A stretch of 64,000 nucleotides of DNA from Streptomyces olivaceoviridis (GTDB lineage: Bacteria; Actinomycetota; Actinomycetes; Streptomycetales; Streptomycetaceae). Where the stretch lies: positions 42,309 to 106,308 of the forward strand of contig NZ_BMUI01000027.1 of assembly GCF_014650115.1 (NCBI RefSeq). The letters run 5' to 3'. A model generated the notes under the pieces. That model did no database searches. It saw only the letters and a program-made list of their open reading frames with translations, and had not been told where the DNA came from. The position numbers and the translations under genes were made by a program. Numbering within the stretch: the stretch's first letter is position 1; each line of letters begins with the position of its first letter. Of this stretch, positions 41,153 through 51,992 are shown in pieces.

Positions 41153-43765
41153 TCACGCCGCCCCGAACGCCGCGAACGCCCAGCCCGTCGCCTGGTGCAC
41201 CGCGTCGCCCGGCAGGGCCGTACGGGCGTCCCTCAGCGCCTCGGCCAGGGAGAGGCCCGCGCCGAGACCCTTGTGCAGGGCCAGCATCAGCGGGACGACC
41301 GCCGCGTCGTTGACCGGGGCGCTGCTCGCCACCACCCCGGCCGTGCCCAGCGGCAGCAACGCCGTGACCAGGCCGAGGAGTTCATCGGCCCCGACAGAGG
41401 CGAGGCGGGCGGTGTCGCAGCTCGACAGGATGATCCGGTACGGGCTGCGCGCCAGGCGCTCGAAGTCGTGGACGATCAGCGGCCCGTCGGCCATGCGGAG
41501 GGCGGAGAACAGGGGGCTGTCGGCGCGGAACGTGCCGTGCGCCGCGAGATGGGCGAGACCCGCGCCGTCGAGTTCCGCCAGCACCCGGGGCACCTGGGCG
41601 TCGTCGCCCTCCAGGACCGTCGCCGTGCCGTACCGGTCCGCCAGTTCGGGCACCTCCGCGCCGCCCGTCGCGAGGCCGGGGCCGCGCACCAGCACGGGCC
41701 GTCCGTCCGGCGGCGGAGTCGTCTCCCGGGCGCGCAGCCAGCTGTTCGCCGACGGCGACACGCTGAGCACCCGCTCCCGCAGCGCGGGCAGCAGCGCCCA
41801 CGGCACCCGGTGCAGCGCGCCCGGCGGCACGATCACCACCGGGCCCGGACCGAGGTGCCGCACCGCCCCGGCCAACAGGAGTTCCTCCAGCCGCCGGCCG
41901 GCGGCCTCCACGAGAGGGAGCCGGGCCTCGGCACCCGGGTGCGCGAGCCGCCGCAGCCCGGCCTGCACATGCTCGGCCTCGGCCACCGCCTCCGCCAGCG
42001 AGCCGCCGGCGAACCGCCGCACCTTTCCCTGCCCGCACAGCAGGACGTGCACCCGGCCGTCGACCACCGCCAGTTCGACCAGCCGGACGTCACCGAGCCG
42101 GTCCAGCAGCCGGCCCACGTCGAGACGGTCGCCCGCGTCGGCGGCGGCCCCGCCCATGTGCCGGGTGCGGGAGCGGATCTCCCGTTCCAGGCGCCGCTGT
42201 TCGCGCTCCAGCGCCGGCACCGGGCGGCCCTCCATCCGGGCGGCCTCCGCGCGGGCGGCGATCTCCCGGTAGGCGGTGAGCCCGCTCAGCAGCGCAGGAT
42301 CGTCGGGCGGCCGGGTCGGCGGCGCGGACAGCACGGTCGCCCGCCACCGCTCGCTCCACCCGAGCAGCCGCCGCGGAGAGCCCTCGGCGAGGCTCACCTC
42401 CTGCGCCAGCGCGGCCAGTTCGGCGCCCTGCGCGGTCGCGTGGGCGCGCAGCTCCGAGGCGCCCAGCGTCATCCGGTGATCGTCCAGCACGTCCAGGCCG
42501 CGCCGGCACGCCTCCAGCACACCGCGCCGGGAACCGGCCGCCCGCGCCCGCAGCGCCTGTGCCGCCCAGCCCGTCATCCGGGCCGGCGGCGGCCCGCCGT
42601 GCCGGCTGCGGGCGGCGACCGCCAAGTGCCGTTCCGCGTCCGCCGTCCAGCCGAGCGCCAGCGCGATCCGGCCCGCGAGCAGGGATGCCTCGGGCGCGGC
42701 CGGGGAGCCGAAGGAGGCCAGCCGCTCGGCGACCGCCGCCGCGTCCGCGACCATCCGCCCCGACCGGCGCCCGGCCGCCACCCGCGCCTCGATCAGCACC
42801 AGCCGGGCGTGCGTCTCCCACCAGGTCCGGCGCTGCGCCGCGAACAGCCGTACGGCCACGGCCGCGCGGGCTATGGCGGTGTGCGCCTCCCCGGCCGAAC
42901 GGGCGGCCCGCGCGGCGGCCAGCAGCAGCTCGGCCTTGCGGGTGGACTGCCCGCCGATCCGGTCCAGCAGCGCGATCGCCGCGTCCGCCTCGGCCAGCGC
43001 CTCCGGGGCGAGCCCCGCCGCCATCAGCACCTCGCAGCGCCGGATGGACAGGTTGTAGGTGGGGGTGTCCAGCTTGGCGTAGCGCTCCTCGGCCTCGTCC
43101 AGCAGCCGCAGCGCCGCCGGGATGTCGCCGGAGCGGAACGCGGCCAGGCCCCGGCTCTCCACCGCGTCCGCCTTGTCGTGCTCCTGGCCGGTGGTGTCCC
43201 ACAACCGCTCCGCCGCCGTGAAGTCGGCGACGGCCCGCTCCACCGAGCCGAGCGCCAGATGCACGGTGGCCCGCAGGGTCAGCGCCCGCGCGGTCCAGAT
43301 GTCGTCGGCGACCTGCCGCAGGACGGGAAGGGCCCGCCGTACGTCCTCCAGCGCCTCGCGGTGGTACCCCAGCACCCACCACACGTACGCCCGCCGGTAC
43401 AGCACCCGGGCCCGGGTGTGTCCGCTGCCCCGGGCGACCCCCCGCTCGAAGGACGCGAGCCCCTGCCGCGTGCGCCCCGCGTGCACCAGTGCGACCCCGA
43501 GGGTCGCGAGCACATCGGCCTCCCGGTCGGCCGACTCGGCGCGCGCGGCCAGGTCCCGGGCCCGCCGCAGATGCCTCAGCGCGATCCGCAGATCGCCGAA
43601 GTCCCGCTGCCAGATGCCGAGCACCTGGTGGGCGACGCTCGCGTGGACGGGTGACGGCGCGGCGCGCAGGACGTGTTCGGCACGTGCCCGGGCCTCGCCC
43701 GGATCGGCGAACACCATGGGCAGCAGTTCGAGAACCGGCTCGCTTCCCGCTGTCACGTCTCGCAT
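41153..43765 (-). CDS. TPR-CHAT domain protein (putative caspase-like protease)
   Basis: 870 residues. About residues 30-500 are helical repeats of the TPR type (ATLGVALVHAGRTRQGLASF, YRRAYVWWVLGYHREALEDV, RLLDEAEERYAKLDTPTYNL). The C-terminal CHAT domain carries the caspase-like dyad: H743 in LAHLAAHGTF and C783 in IILSSCDTAR, 40 residues apart. No signal or membrane segment. CHAT proteins are cysteine proteases such as separase and Csx29 of type III-E CRISPR (TPR-CHAT). It is divergent, by 76 bases with an inverted repeat, from an S8 protease-ECF sigma-small protein operon, suggesting a signalling cascade. The target is unknown. Confidence 0.9.
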   Translation of the reverse strand: MRDVTAGSEPVLELLPMVFADPGEARARAEHVLRAAPSPVHASVAHQVLGIWQRDFGDLRIALRHLRRARDLAARAESADREADVLATLGVALVHAGRTRQGLASFERGVARGSGHTRARVLYRRAYVWWVLGYHREALEDVRRALPVLRQVADDIWTARALTLRATVHLALGSVERAVADFTAAERLWDTTGQEHDKADAVESRGLAAFRSGDIPAALRLLDEAEERYAKLDTPTYNLSIRRCEVLMAAGLAPEALAEADAAIALLDRIGGQSTRKAELLLAAARAARSAGEAHTAIARAAVAVRLFAAQRRTWWETHARLVLIEARVAAGRRSGRMVADAAAVAERLASFGSPAAPEASLLAGRIALALGWTADAERHLAVAARSRHGGPPPARMTGWAAQALRARAAGSRRGVLEACRRGLDVLDDHRMTLGASELRAHATAQGAELAALAQEVSLAEGSPRRLLGWSERWRATVLSAPPTRPPDDPALLSGLTAYREIAARAEAARMEGRPVPALEREQRRLEREIRSRTRHMGGAAADAGDRLDVGRLLDRLGDVRLVELAVVDGRVHVLLCGQGKVRRFAGGSLAEAVAEAEHVQAGLRRLAHPGAEARLPLVEAAGRRLEELLLAGAVRHLGPGPVVIVPPGALHRVPWALLPALRERVLSVSPSANSWLRARETTPPPDGRPVLVRGPGLATGGAEVPELADRYGTATVLEGDDAQVPRVLAELDGAGLAHLAAHGTFRADSPLFSALRMADGPLIVHDFERLARSPYRIILSSCDTARLASVGADELLGLVTALLPLGTAGVVASSAPVNDAAVVPLMLALHKGLGAGLSLAEALRDARTALPGDAVHQATGWAFAAFGAA

Positions 43766-43785
43766 GGTAGTGGCCTGTTGTATCA

Positions 43786-43822
43786 GACGGTGGCCTCGCG
43801 GCTCTCACTGTCGACCACCGTC
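43786..43822. promoter_or_regulatory. inverted repeat in CHAT/S8 divergent promoter region
   Basis: GACGGTGG (43786-43793) and CCACCGTC (43815-43822) are perfect complements 21 bases apart, filling the 76-base spacer. They could be a shared operator that co-regulates both arms. Confidence 0.45.
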
Positions 43823-43841
43823 TTGAGGGGGAGGACACCAC

Positions 43842-45275
43842 ATGGCACCACACCGATTCCACGAGCAGTTCCACCACATCCAACGCTCCCTGCCGGACGT
43901 CCCCCTCACCATGGGGCCGGACGACTCCGCCGGGTACTTCTACGAGAAGGGCGTCGTCCTCGTCCGGGACGGCGAGGAGGCCCGGTTCGTCGAGGATGCC
44001 GTGCGCACGCACTTCACCGAGACCCAGGGACTCGTCCCGGACCACGTGCGCCGCGTGGGCCCGCAGGCCGGCCGCACCGGCGTCACCCGCATCCGGGTCG
44101 GCGACCCGGCCGAGGGCGAGGACAGCGTGCCGCACGCCCTGCGCGCCGTGCGGGCGGCCGAGGACCGCCAGGGACGCCGGCTGGCCGGCCGCAACCACGT
44201 GGTGCACATCGCGGGGAACGTCAACGCCTGCCCCGGCGACGAGCCGGTGCCCGTCCCGCGCACCGAGACCCCGAACCCGGCCCCCGCCGAGGGCAGTTAC
44301 GACCCGGCGACCGCGGTCGGCGTCCTCGTGATCGACACCGGGCTGATGCACGACCACCGCTCCTACCCGCTGCTCGCCCACACCACGGGCGACGCCCAGC
44401 TGACCGAGACCGACGCCGACGGAGTGCTGCGCCAGTACGTCGGCCACGGCACGTTCATCGCCGGGATCCTCGCGGCCGTCGCCCCCAACACCGACATCAC
44501 CGTGCGCGGCACGCTCAACGACGCCGGTGCCGTCCTGGAGTCGGAGTTCGGCGCCCTGCTCTTCGACGCGGTCGACCGGGGCGGCTGGCCGGACATCATC
44601 AGCCTCTCCGCGGGCACGCCCGGCGCGGACACCGACGGCCTGATCGGCCTGGACGCGTTCATGGCGGAACTGCGCGAGCAGCGGACCCTGCTGGTGGCCG
44701 CCGCCGGCAACAACGGCAGCGACATCCCGTTCTGGCCCGCCGCCTACGCCGGCCTGGCCGAGTTCGCCGACTGTGTGCTGTCGGTCGGCGCCCTGCGCGC
44801 GGACGGCGCGTCCGGGGCCTGCTTCACCAACCACGGGCCGTGGGTGCGCGTCCACGCCCCCGGCGAACGCCTCACCAGCGCCCTCACCGGGTTCACCGCG
44901 CCCGTGCCGTACGTCTACCAGCACTCCACCTACGACGCCTGCCGGTTCGGCGACGCCGACTACGCCTGCACCTGCCAGTTCCCGCGCCACACCGGTGTGC
45001 TGAGCGAGGGACGGGAGAGCACCGGCGCCAAGCCGGACCAGGTGATGTTCGACGGTCTGGCGCAGTGGAGCGGCACCTCCTTCGCCACCCCGGTGACCGC
45101 GGGACTCGTCGCCGCCCGGATGACGGCGTACCGGGAACGCGACCCGCGCGCGGCCGGCGCCGGGCTGCTGGCGGCGGACGCGGAGCGGGCCGAGGTGCGC
45201 GGGGCGCGTGTCGCGGCGCTCCGCCCGCCCACCTGGCGCCCCGTCCCCGCCGTGATCCCGGCGCTGCCCGCATGA
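43842..45275 (+). CDS. S8 family (subtilisin-like) serine peptidase, apparently cytoplasmic
   Basis: 477 residues. The full triad is present: D165 in VLVIDTGL, H202 in VGHGTFIAG and S413 in GTSFATPVTAG, with oxyanion Asn290 in AAAGNNG. The first 150 residues contain no signal peptide and no classical I9 propeptide, so it probably acts inside the cell. An insertion around 360-400 contains four cysteines (DACRFGDADYACTC) near the active Ser. GGGGAGG precedes the ATG. Operon with an ECF sigma factor (ATG/GTG right after its stop) and a small protein; divergent from TPR-CHAT. Confidence 0.9.
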   Translation: MAPHRFHEQFHHIQRSLPDVPLTMGPDDSAGYFYEKGVVLVRDGEEARFVEDAVRTHFTETQGLVPDHVRRVGPQAGRTGVTRIRVGDPAEGEDSVPHALRAVRAAEDRQGRRLAGRNHVVHIAGNVNACPGDEPVPVPRTETPNPAPAEGSYDPATAVGVLVIDTGLMHDHRSYPLLAHTTGDAQLTETDADGVLRQYVGHGTFIAGILAAVAPNTDITVRGTLNDAGAVLESEFGALLFDAVDRGGWPDIISLSAGTPGADTDGLIGLDAFMAELREQRTLLVAAAGNNGSDIPFWPAAYAGLAEFADCVLSVGALRADGASGACFTNHGPWVRVHAPGERLTSALTGFTAPVPYVYQHSTYDACRFGDADYACTCQFPRHTGVLSEGRESTGAKPDQVMFDGLAQWSGTSFATPVTAGLVAARMTAYRERDPRAAGAGLLAADAERAEVRGARVAALRPPTWRPVPAVIPALPA

Positions 45276-45334
45276 GGGCCGGAACCCTCCGCTCCACGGC
45301 GTACGATGACAGGCCGTACACAAGGGGTGGAGCC

Positions 45335-45910
45335 GTGGACCGAACAGAGGTCGGCGCGTTGGTCCAGTCCGCCGTCGACGGGGACGCCGCGGCCTGGAAG
45401 GCGCTGGTGGAAGGGATGAGTCCGCTGGTGTGGTCGGTCGTGCGGGCACACCGGCTGTCGGACGCCGACGGGCACGAGGTCTTCCAGACCACCTGGTTCC
45501 GCTTCGCCCAGCACCTGGGCCGCATCCGGGAACCCGACAAGGCCGGCGCCTGGCTGGCCAGTACGGCCCGGCACGAGTGCCTGAAGGTGCTCAAGGGCTT
45601 GGCGCGGCTGACCCTGACCGACGATCCACGGGTGCTGGACCGGGCCAGCGAGGACCGGACGCCGGAAGAGACGTTCATCGATTCGGAGGAGGCGGCGGAC
45701 CGGGCCGAGCGGGTCCGCCGCCTGTGGCAGGAGCTGGACGGACTGGGTGAGCGCTGCCGGCAGTTGCTGCGCGTGCTGATGGCCTCGCCGCCGCCCAGCT
45801 ACGGGGAGATCTCGGCCGCCCTCGGCATCGCGGTCGGCAGCATCGGCCCGCTCCGCCAGCGCTGTCTGCGCCGGCTGCGGGCCCGGATGGACACGCGGGG
45901 TGCGGTGTGA
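45335..45910 (+). CDS. ECF-type RNA polymerase sigma factor
   Basis: 191 residues from GTG 45335 (AAGGGG upstream); an in-frame ATG at 45272 overlapping the S8 stop would add 21 residues. Sigma region 2 spans about 20-85 (LVWSVVRAHRLSDADGHEVF, TTWFRFAQHLGRI) and region 4 about 125-185 (PPPSYGEISAALGIAVGSIG, RQRCLRRLRARM). It redirects RNA polymerase to a dedicated promoter set. No membrane anti-sigma factor follows; instead a soluble 155-residue protein overlaps its stop (GTGA), and the S8 protease precedes it, which makes proteolytic release a reasonable idea. Confidence 0.9.
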   Translation: MDRTEVGALVQSAVDGDAAAWKALVEGMSPLVWSVVRAHRLSDADGHEVFQTTWFRFAQHLGRIREPDKAGAWLASTARHECLKVLKGLARLTLTDDPRVLDRASEDRTPEETFIDSEEAADRAERVRRLWQELDGLGERCRQLLRVLMASPPPSYGEISAALGIAVGSIGPLRQRCLRRLRARMDTRGAV

Positions 45911-46374
45911 ACGGCGACGAGAGGCCCGAGGGGCCGGAGGAGTTCGCGGACGGGCTGCTGGAGGAGGAGCTGCGCCAGGCGGCAGCCGTCCTGGACCCGG
46001 TGCCGGTCGAGCTGGTCCAGGCGGCGCTGGACGCGTTCGCGCTGCACGACCTGGACGCCCGGCTCGCCGAGCTGACTTTCGACTCGCTGGTGGACGCGCT
46101 GCCGGTCAGAGGGGTCACGGACGCGCCGCGCATGCTGACGTTCCGTGCGGGCGAGGTGACCGTCGACGTGGAGGTCACCGAGGAGGGGCTGATCGGCCAG
46201 CTGCTGCCGCCGCAGTCGGCGCGGATCGAGGTGCTCGGCGGCCCGCAGACGACCCACCCGGTCATCGCCGACACCCTCGGCCGGTTCACCAGCGACGCCC
46301 CGCCGTCCGGCCCGTTCGCCCTGCGCCTGCGGACCGGCGCCGAGGTGATCGTCACGGAGTGGCTACGAGCCTGA
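45907..46374 (+). CDS. small soluble protein of CHAT/S8/sigma module
   Basis: 155 residues, not recognised as a named family. GTG overlaps the sigma factor stop. The first 60 residues are acidic and helical (FADGLLEEELRQAAAVLDPV, ALHDLDARLAELTFDSL); the rest looks like a beta-sandwich with VTVDVEVTEEGLIGQLLPP, DTLGRFTSD and GPFALRLRTGAEVIVTEWL. No membrane helix, so it is not a classical ECF anti-sigma factor. It could be a soluble sigma partner or the substrate of the neighbouring proteases. Confidence 0.75.
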   Translation: MNGDERPEGPEEFADGLLEEELRQAAAVLDPVPVELVQAALDAFALHDLDARLAELTFDSLVDALPVRGVTDAPRMLTFRAGEVTVDVEVTEEGLIGQLLPPQSARIEVLGGPQTTHPVIADTLGRFTSDAPPSGPFALRLRTGAEVIVTEWLRA

Positions 46375-46454
46375 GCGGACCGGATCGGACGGGGTGACGG
46401 ACCGGCCGGACGTCGACACCGAAGCGCCCGGGACCCGGGCTGTTCCTCGCCGGT

Positions 46455-46860
46455 GGGCCTGGGCTGGGTGGGGTTTGCCGGGGCCGAGCCGGGTGCCGGG
46501 CCGGAGGCTGGGTGGAGGGTTGCCGGTGCCGGGCCCTGACCGGGGCTGGGGGAGGCGTGCCGGGGGCCCGAGTCGTGAGCCGGGCCGGGGGCTGGGCGAG
46601 CCGGGCCCCGGGGCGAGCCGTGTGCCGGCTGGGGGGTGGGCGAGGCGGGTCGGGTGCCGGGCCCTGGGCGAGGTGTACCGGGCGGGCGAGCCGTGTGCCC
46701 GCCCCTGGTTGGGTGGGGGTTGCCGGGGGCCGGGGGCTGGGCGAGGCGGGCTCCGGGGCGAGCCGTGTACCGGCTGGGTGGCTGGGCGAGGCGTGCTCGA
46801 GTGCCGGGTCCTGGGGCGAGGCGTGCCGGGCGGGCGCACCGGGTGCCCGGCCGGGGCCGC
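46455..46860 (+). repeat. G-rich degenerate repeat region in 599-base gene-free spacer
   Basis: 46375-46973 carries no credible gene. Most of it is strongly G-biased on the + strand with scattered repeats of GGGCGAG, GTGCCGGGC and GGCTGGG. The 24-base block starting GGGGCGAGCCGTGT occurs at 46610-46633 and 46755-46778 with one mismatch. Many GGG runs could form G-quadruplex structures. Frames across it are low-complexity Pro/Arg/Gly and were not called. Confidence 0.6.
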
Positions 46861-46973
46861 GGCGGCGGTCGGACGGCGCTCACCCGCCGGTCGGAGACCG
46901 TGTCCGCCTGGCCCCGGAAGCCGTCCGCCACCTTGTGTGTCGCCCTGGTCCCGGCGCTGCTGCGGCCGGTGGG

Positions 46974-47765
46974 CTACACCGCGTCGACGAGTGCCGCCAG
47001 TGCCGTGGCGAGGCGGTGCAGGCCGGGGCCGGCCGGGCCGCCCGGTTCCGTCATGTACGTGTCCCGCCGGATCTCCACCATCAGCGCGCCGACCCGGGCG
47101 TCCGTGCCGTAGAACTCCAGCGGCACGTACGTCCCGGCGAACGGGCTGTCCAGGCCCGTCTCACCGCAGCCGGCGAACGCCTTGCGGGCGGCCTCGGTCA
47201 GCTCCGGCGGGGTGTGGAAGGCGTCCGTGCCCAGGCACACCGGCGGGCGCGGCCCGCTGCCGTGCAGCTCGTACGGGAGCGGCCGGGCCGGATACGAGTG
47301 CACGTCGATGATCACCGCGCGCCCGGTCGCGGCCAGCCGGCCGGCCACCGCCTCCGACATGGCCGCGGCGTACGGGCGGAAATAGCGGGCGACCAGCGGC
47401 TCCGGGTCGGTGTCCGCGGGCCGCAGCTCGCCCTTGTGGGTGGTCCGCGTGTACACGGCGCCCATGCCCACGGCGAGCATTTCCTCCCGCTCGTCCGGGA
47501 ACCGCTCGGGGTCCACCACCAGTCGCGACAGCCGGTTCACGAACCGCCAGGGCCGCAGCCCGGCGAGCGCGGCGGCCTCCTCGGCGATCCGGGCGGTGTG
47601 CGCGTCCGTGATGTGGTCCAGCTCCCGCTCCAGCCCGGCGTCGTCCAGCACGATGCCGGCGCGCACGTCCTCCGGTATCGCCCGCGAGGAATGCGGCACG
47701 TGCAGCAGTACCGGCGAGTCGGCGGCACCGGGGAGGAGGTCGAACGAGGGGACGGTCTGGGACAC
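46974..47765 (-). CDS. hutG: N-formylglutamate amidohydrolase
   Basis: Zinc hydrolase that converts N-formylglutamate to glutamate and formate in the last step of one histidine degradation route. 263 residues. The family motifs are HVPHSSRAIP near residue 22, the metal-binding DVHSYPARPLPYE and FYGTDARVGALMVEIRRDTYM at the end. No other hut genes are adjacent, as is usual in Streptomyces where hut genes are scattered. Gene symbol given on family grounds. Confidence 0.85.
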   Translation of the reverse strand: MSQTVPSFDLLPGAADSPVLLHVPHSSRAIPEDVRAGIVLDDAGLERELDHITDAHTARIAEEAAALAGLRPWRFVNRLSRLVVDPERFPDEREEMLAVGMGAVYTRTTHKGELRPADTDPEPLVARYFRPYAAAMSEAVAGRLAATGRAVIIDVHSYPARPLPYELHGSGPRPPVCLGTDAFHTPPELTEAARKAFAGCGETGLDSPFAGTYVPLEFYGTDARVGALMVEIRRDTYMTEPGGPAGPGLHRLATALAALVDAV

Positions 47766-47846
47766 CGGCTGCTCCTGAGCTGTTGGGGGCGTGCACGATC
47801 AAGGTGCCATACGGCACTGACAACGGCCCCCGCCCCGCACGCCGCC

Positions 47847-47873
47847 GCCCCGGCCGGGGGTCCCGGCCGGGGC
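47847..47873. terminator. terminator downstream of isocitrate dehydrogenase
   Basis: GCCCCGGCCGGG (47847-47858) and CCCGGCCGGGGC (47862-47873) make a perfect 12-bp stem with a GGT loop, 67 bases past the stop of the gene at 47941. Confidence 0.75.
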
Positions 47874-47940
47874 GGAGGGCACGTCATCTCGACGGCTCAG
47901 GTGCCGCGGCGCCAGCTCGGCCGCCGCAGGCACCAGGTCA

Positions 47941-50160
<2,220 letters not shown>

Positions 50161-50197
50161 CGGGTGCTCCGCTCCACGTCTGCAACATTGCTCGACA

Positions 50198-50629
50198 TCA
50201 AGATATCTCGTGCCCGGGGTCGGCTCGACAGGGGTCCTGGCCGGAAAATGCGCCGTCCGCCATCTCGCGCGCGATCCAGCGGCTGATCACCTCCACCACG
50301 TACGCGTGCTCGACACGGGTCAGCGCGCGTCCCTTGGGGATGCCGTGCCAGCGCTCCAGGCAGCCCCGGCAGCAGGTGGCGGTCGCGTGCTGGGCCACGA
50401 ACACCGGGTGGCCGCGGTACGGCGTCTGCCGGCCGTCCTTGTACGGCTCGGCCGGCGCCAGCCGCTTCGCGATCAGGTCGTACGCGTGCCACCGCAGGGT
50501 CGCCGGTCCCTTCAGGGCGGCGGTCGCCCGGTCCCGGCCGCGCAGGTGGAACTTCGCCCGGAACGGCTGGCGCGCGAGGGCGTCCAGCCGCCGGTCGAGC
50601 GTACGGGGGTCCGGGGCCGGCGTGGTCAT
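50198..50629 (-). CDS. DUF4186 family protein
   Basis: 143 residues from ATG 50629. DUF4186 signature blocks: FRAKFHLRGRD, LRWHAYDLIAKRLAPAEP, DGRQTPYRGHPVFVAQHATA and TCCRGCLERWHGIPKGR, with a conserved Cys-Cys-x2-Cys and several His that suggest metal binding. Function unknown. A longer in-frame start at 50698 would add a segment derived from a 40-base duplication of the mscS 3' end, so the shorter start is preferred. Confidence 0.82.
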   Translation of the reverse strand: MTTPAPDPRTLDRRLDALARQPFRAKFHLRGRDRATAALKGPATLRWHAYDLIAKRLAPAEPYKDGRQTPYRGHPVFVAQHATATCCRGCLERWHGIPKGRALTRVEHAYVVEVISRWIAREMADGAFSGQDPCRADPGHEIS

Positions 50630-50670
50630 GCTGCTTCGAGCATACGTGCCGGTCGGGACCTCACGGCCGG

Positions 50671-50750
50671 GCTGCTCCGTGGCCTGCGGTTCCGGCATCG
50701 CGCCCTCAGCGCTGCTCCGTGGCCTGCGCTTCCGGCACCGCGCCCTCCGC
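50671..50750. repeat. 40-bp tandem duplication across mscS stop
   Basis: Units 50671-50710 and 50711-50750, both starting GCTGCTCCGTGGCCTGCG, match at 37 of 40 positions. The right unit encodes the last residues of the MscS protein (PEAQATEQ) and the left unit is the spare copy, read in the upstream extension of the DUF4186 frame as PEPQATEQ. Confidence 0.85.
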
Positions 50751-51803
50751 GCTGCGCTGCTGCGGGATCACCGCCGAGCCCTGCTGGAGCGAGACCGTAC
50801 GGGCGGGGGCCGGGATGCTGATGCCCTCCTCGCGGTAGCGGCGGTGCAGGCGCTTGATGAACTCGTGCTTGATCCGGTACTGGTCGCTGAACTCGCCGAC
50901 GCCGAGGATCACCGTGAAGCCGATCCGGGAGTCGCCGAAGGTGTGGAAGCGGATGGCGGGCTCGTGCTCCGGTACGGCGCCCGAGACGTCCGTCATGACC
51001 TCCGTGACCACCTCGGCGGTCACCCGCTCGACGTGCTCCAGGTCGGAGTCGTAGCTCACCCCGGCCTGCACCAGCACGGTCAGCTCCTGCTCGGGCTGCG
51101 TGAAGTTGGTCATGTTGGCCTTGGCGAGCTGGCCGTTGGGGATGACCACCAGGTTGTTGGAGAGCTGGCGGACCGTCGTCTGGCGCCAGTTGATGTCCAC
51201 CACATAGCCCTCCTCGCCGCTGCTCAGCCGGATGTAGTCGCCCGGCTGGACGGTCTTGGAGGCGAGGATGTGGATGCCCGCGAAGAGGTTGGCGAGCGTG
51301 TCCTGGAGCGCCAGGGCGACCGCCAGACCGCCGACTCCCAGGGCGGTGAGCAGGGGCGCTATGGAGATGCCCAGGGTCTGGAGGACGACCAGGAAGCCGA
51401 TCGCCAGGACCAGGACGCGGGTGATGTTGACGAAGATGGTCGCCGAGCCCGCGACCCCGGAGCGGGACTGGGTCACCGAACGGACCAGGCCGGCGATCAC
51501 CCGGGCCGCGGAGAACGTCACCACGACGATCAGCCAGACCTCGAGCGCCTGGTTCACGTGGTGCTGGACGGTCCGGGTGAGCGGCAGGACGGCCGCTGCC
51601 GTCGCCGCGCCGCCCGCGATCGCCGCCCAGGGCACGACCGAGCGCAGCGCGTCCACGATGACGTCGTCGCCGCTCCAGCGGGTCCGCTTGGCGTGCTTCG
51701 CGAGCCAGCGCAGCAGGGTGCGCGACATGAAGGCGAGCACCAGGCCCGCCGCCAGGGCGATGCCGGCGAGGACGAGGTCGTCCAGGGTCAGCGCGCGGTT
51801 CAC
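50706..51803 (-). CDS. mechanosensitive ion channel, MscS family
   Basis: 365-residue small-conductance mechanosensitive channel. Four to five helices; the pore-lining TM3 is recognisable as APLLTALGVGGLAVALALQD followed by TLANLFAGIHILAS, then the beta domain (VQPGDYIRLSSGEEGYVVDI, RQLSNNLVVIPNG). It releases solutes on osmotic downshift. GTG at 51803 with GGAGGTGACC upstream. The C-terminal tail (about 335-365) is low complexity and has been tandemly duplicated in the DNA. Confidence 0.92.
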   Translation of the reverse strand: MNRALTLDDLVLAGIALAAGLVLAFMSRTLLRWLAKHAKRTRWSGDDVIVDALRSVVPWAAIAGGAATAAAVLPLTRTVQHHVNQALEVWLIVVVTFSAARVIAGLVRSVTQSRSGVAGSATIFVNITRVLVLAIGFLVVLQTLGISIAPLLTALGVGGLAVALALQDTLANLFAGIHILASKTVQPGDYIRLSSGEEGYVVDINWRQTTVRQLSNNLVVIPNGQLAKANMTNFTQPEQELTVLVQAGVSYDSDLEHVERVTAEVVTEVMTDVSGAVPEHEPAIRFHTFGDSRIGFTVILGVGEFSDQYRIKHEFIKRLHRRYREEGISIPAPARTVSLQQGSAVIPQQRSAEGAVPEAQATEQR

Positions 51804-51892
51804 CGGTCACCTCCGGGGCGTGCGGCCGCTGCGGAGAGCCGTCTGTGAAGTCTCGTCACGTTGTCACCTGCTCGATGTCCGGGATGTGCGAC

Positions 51893-51926
51893 CGCGCCGG
51901 CCGGAGGAACTCCGGTGACCGGCGCG
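51893..51926 (-). terminator. terminator of amino acid permease
   Basis: CGCGCCGG (51893-51900) pairs with CCGGCGCG (51919-51926), with an inner CCGGAG-GAA-CTCCGG hairpin, 67 bases past the permease stop. Confidence 0.65.
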
Positions 51927-51992
51927 TTCGTTCATCCTGCCGCATCCGGTACACCGGTTCGTACCGGGACCGGCGCTCCGCGGGCAGCCGGC

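Noticed and set aside
42090..45449. 1119-residue minus-strand open frame across CHAT and S8 genes
   Set aside because: It lies in a second frame of the CHAT gene and antisense to the S8 gene; composition is typical of GC-rich shadow frames.
41153..46374. Type III-E CRISPR (Craspase) locus
   Set aside because: TPR-CHAT and ECF sigma are present, but no Cas7-11, Csx30 look-alike sequence, cas1/cas2 or repeat array is seen in the window.
46375..46973. Protein-coding genes in the G-rich spacer
   Set aside because: All frames are low-complexity Pro/Arg/Gly strings without ribosome sites or homology-like motifs.
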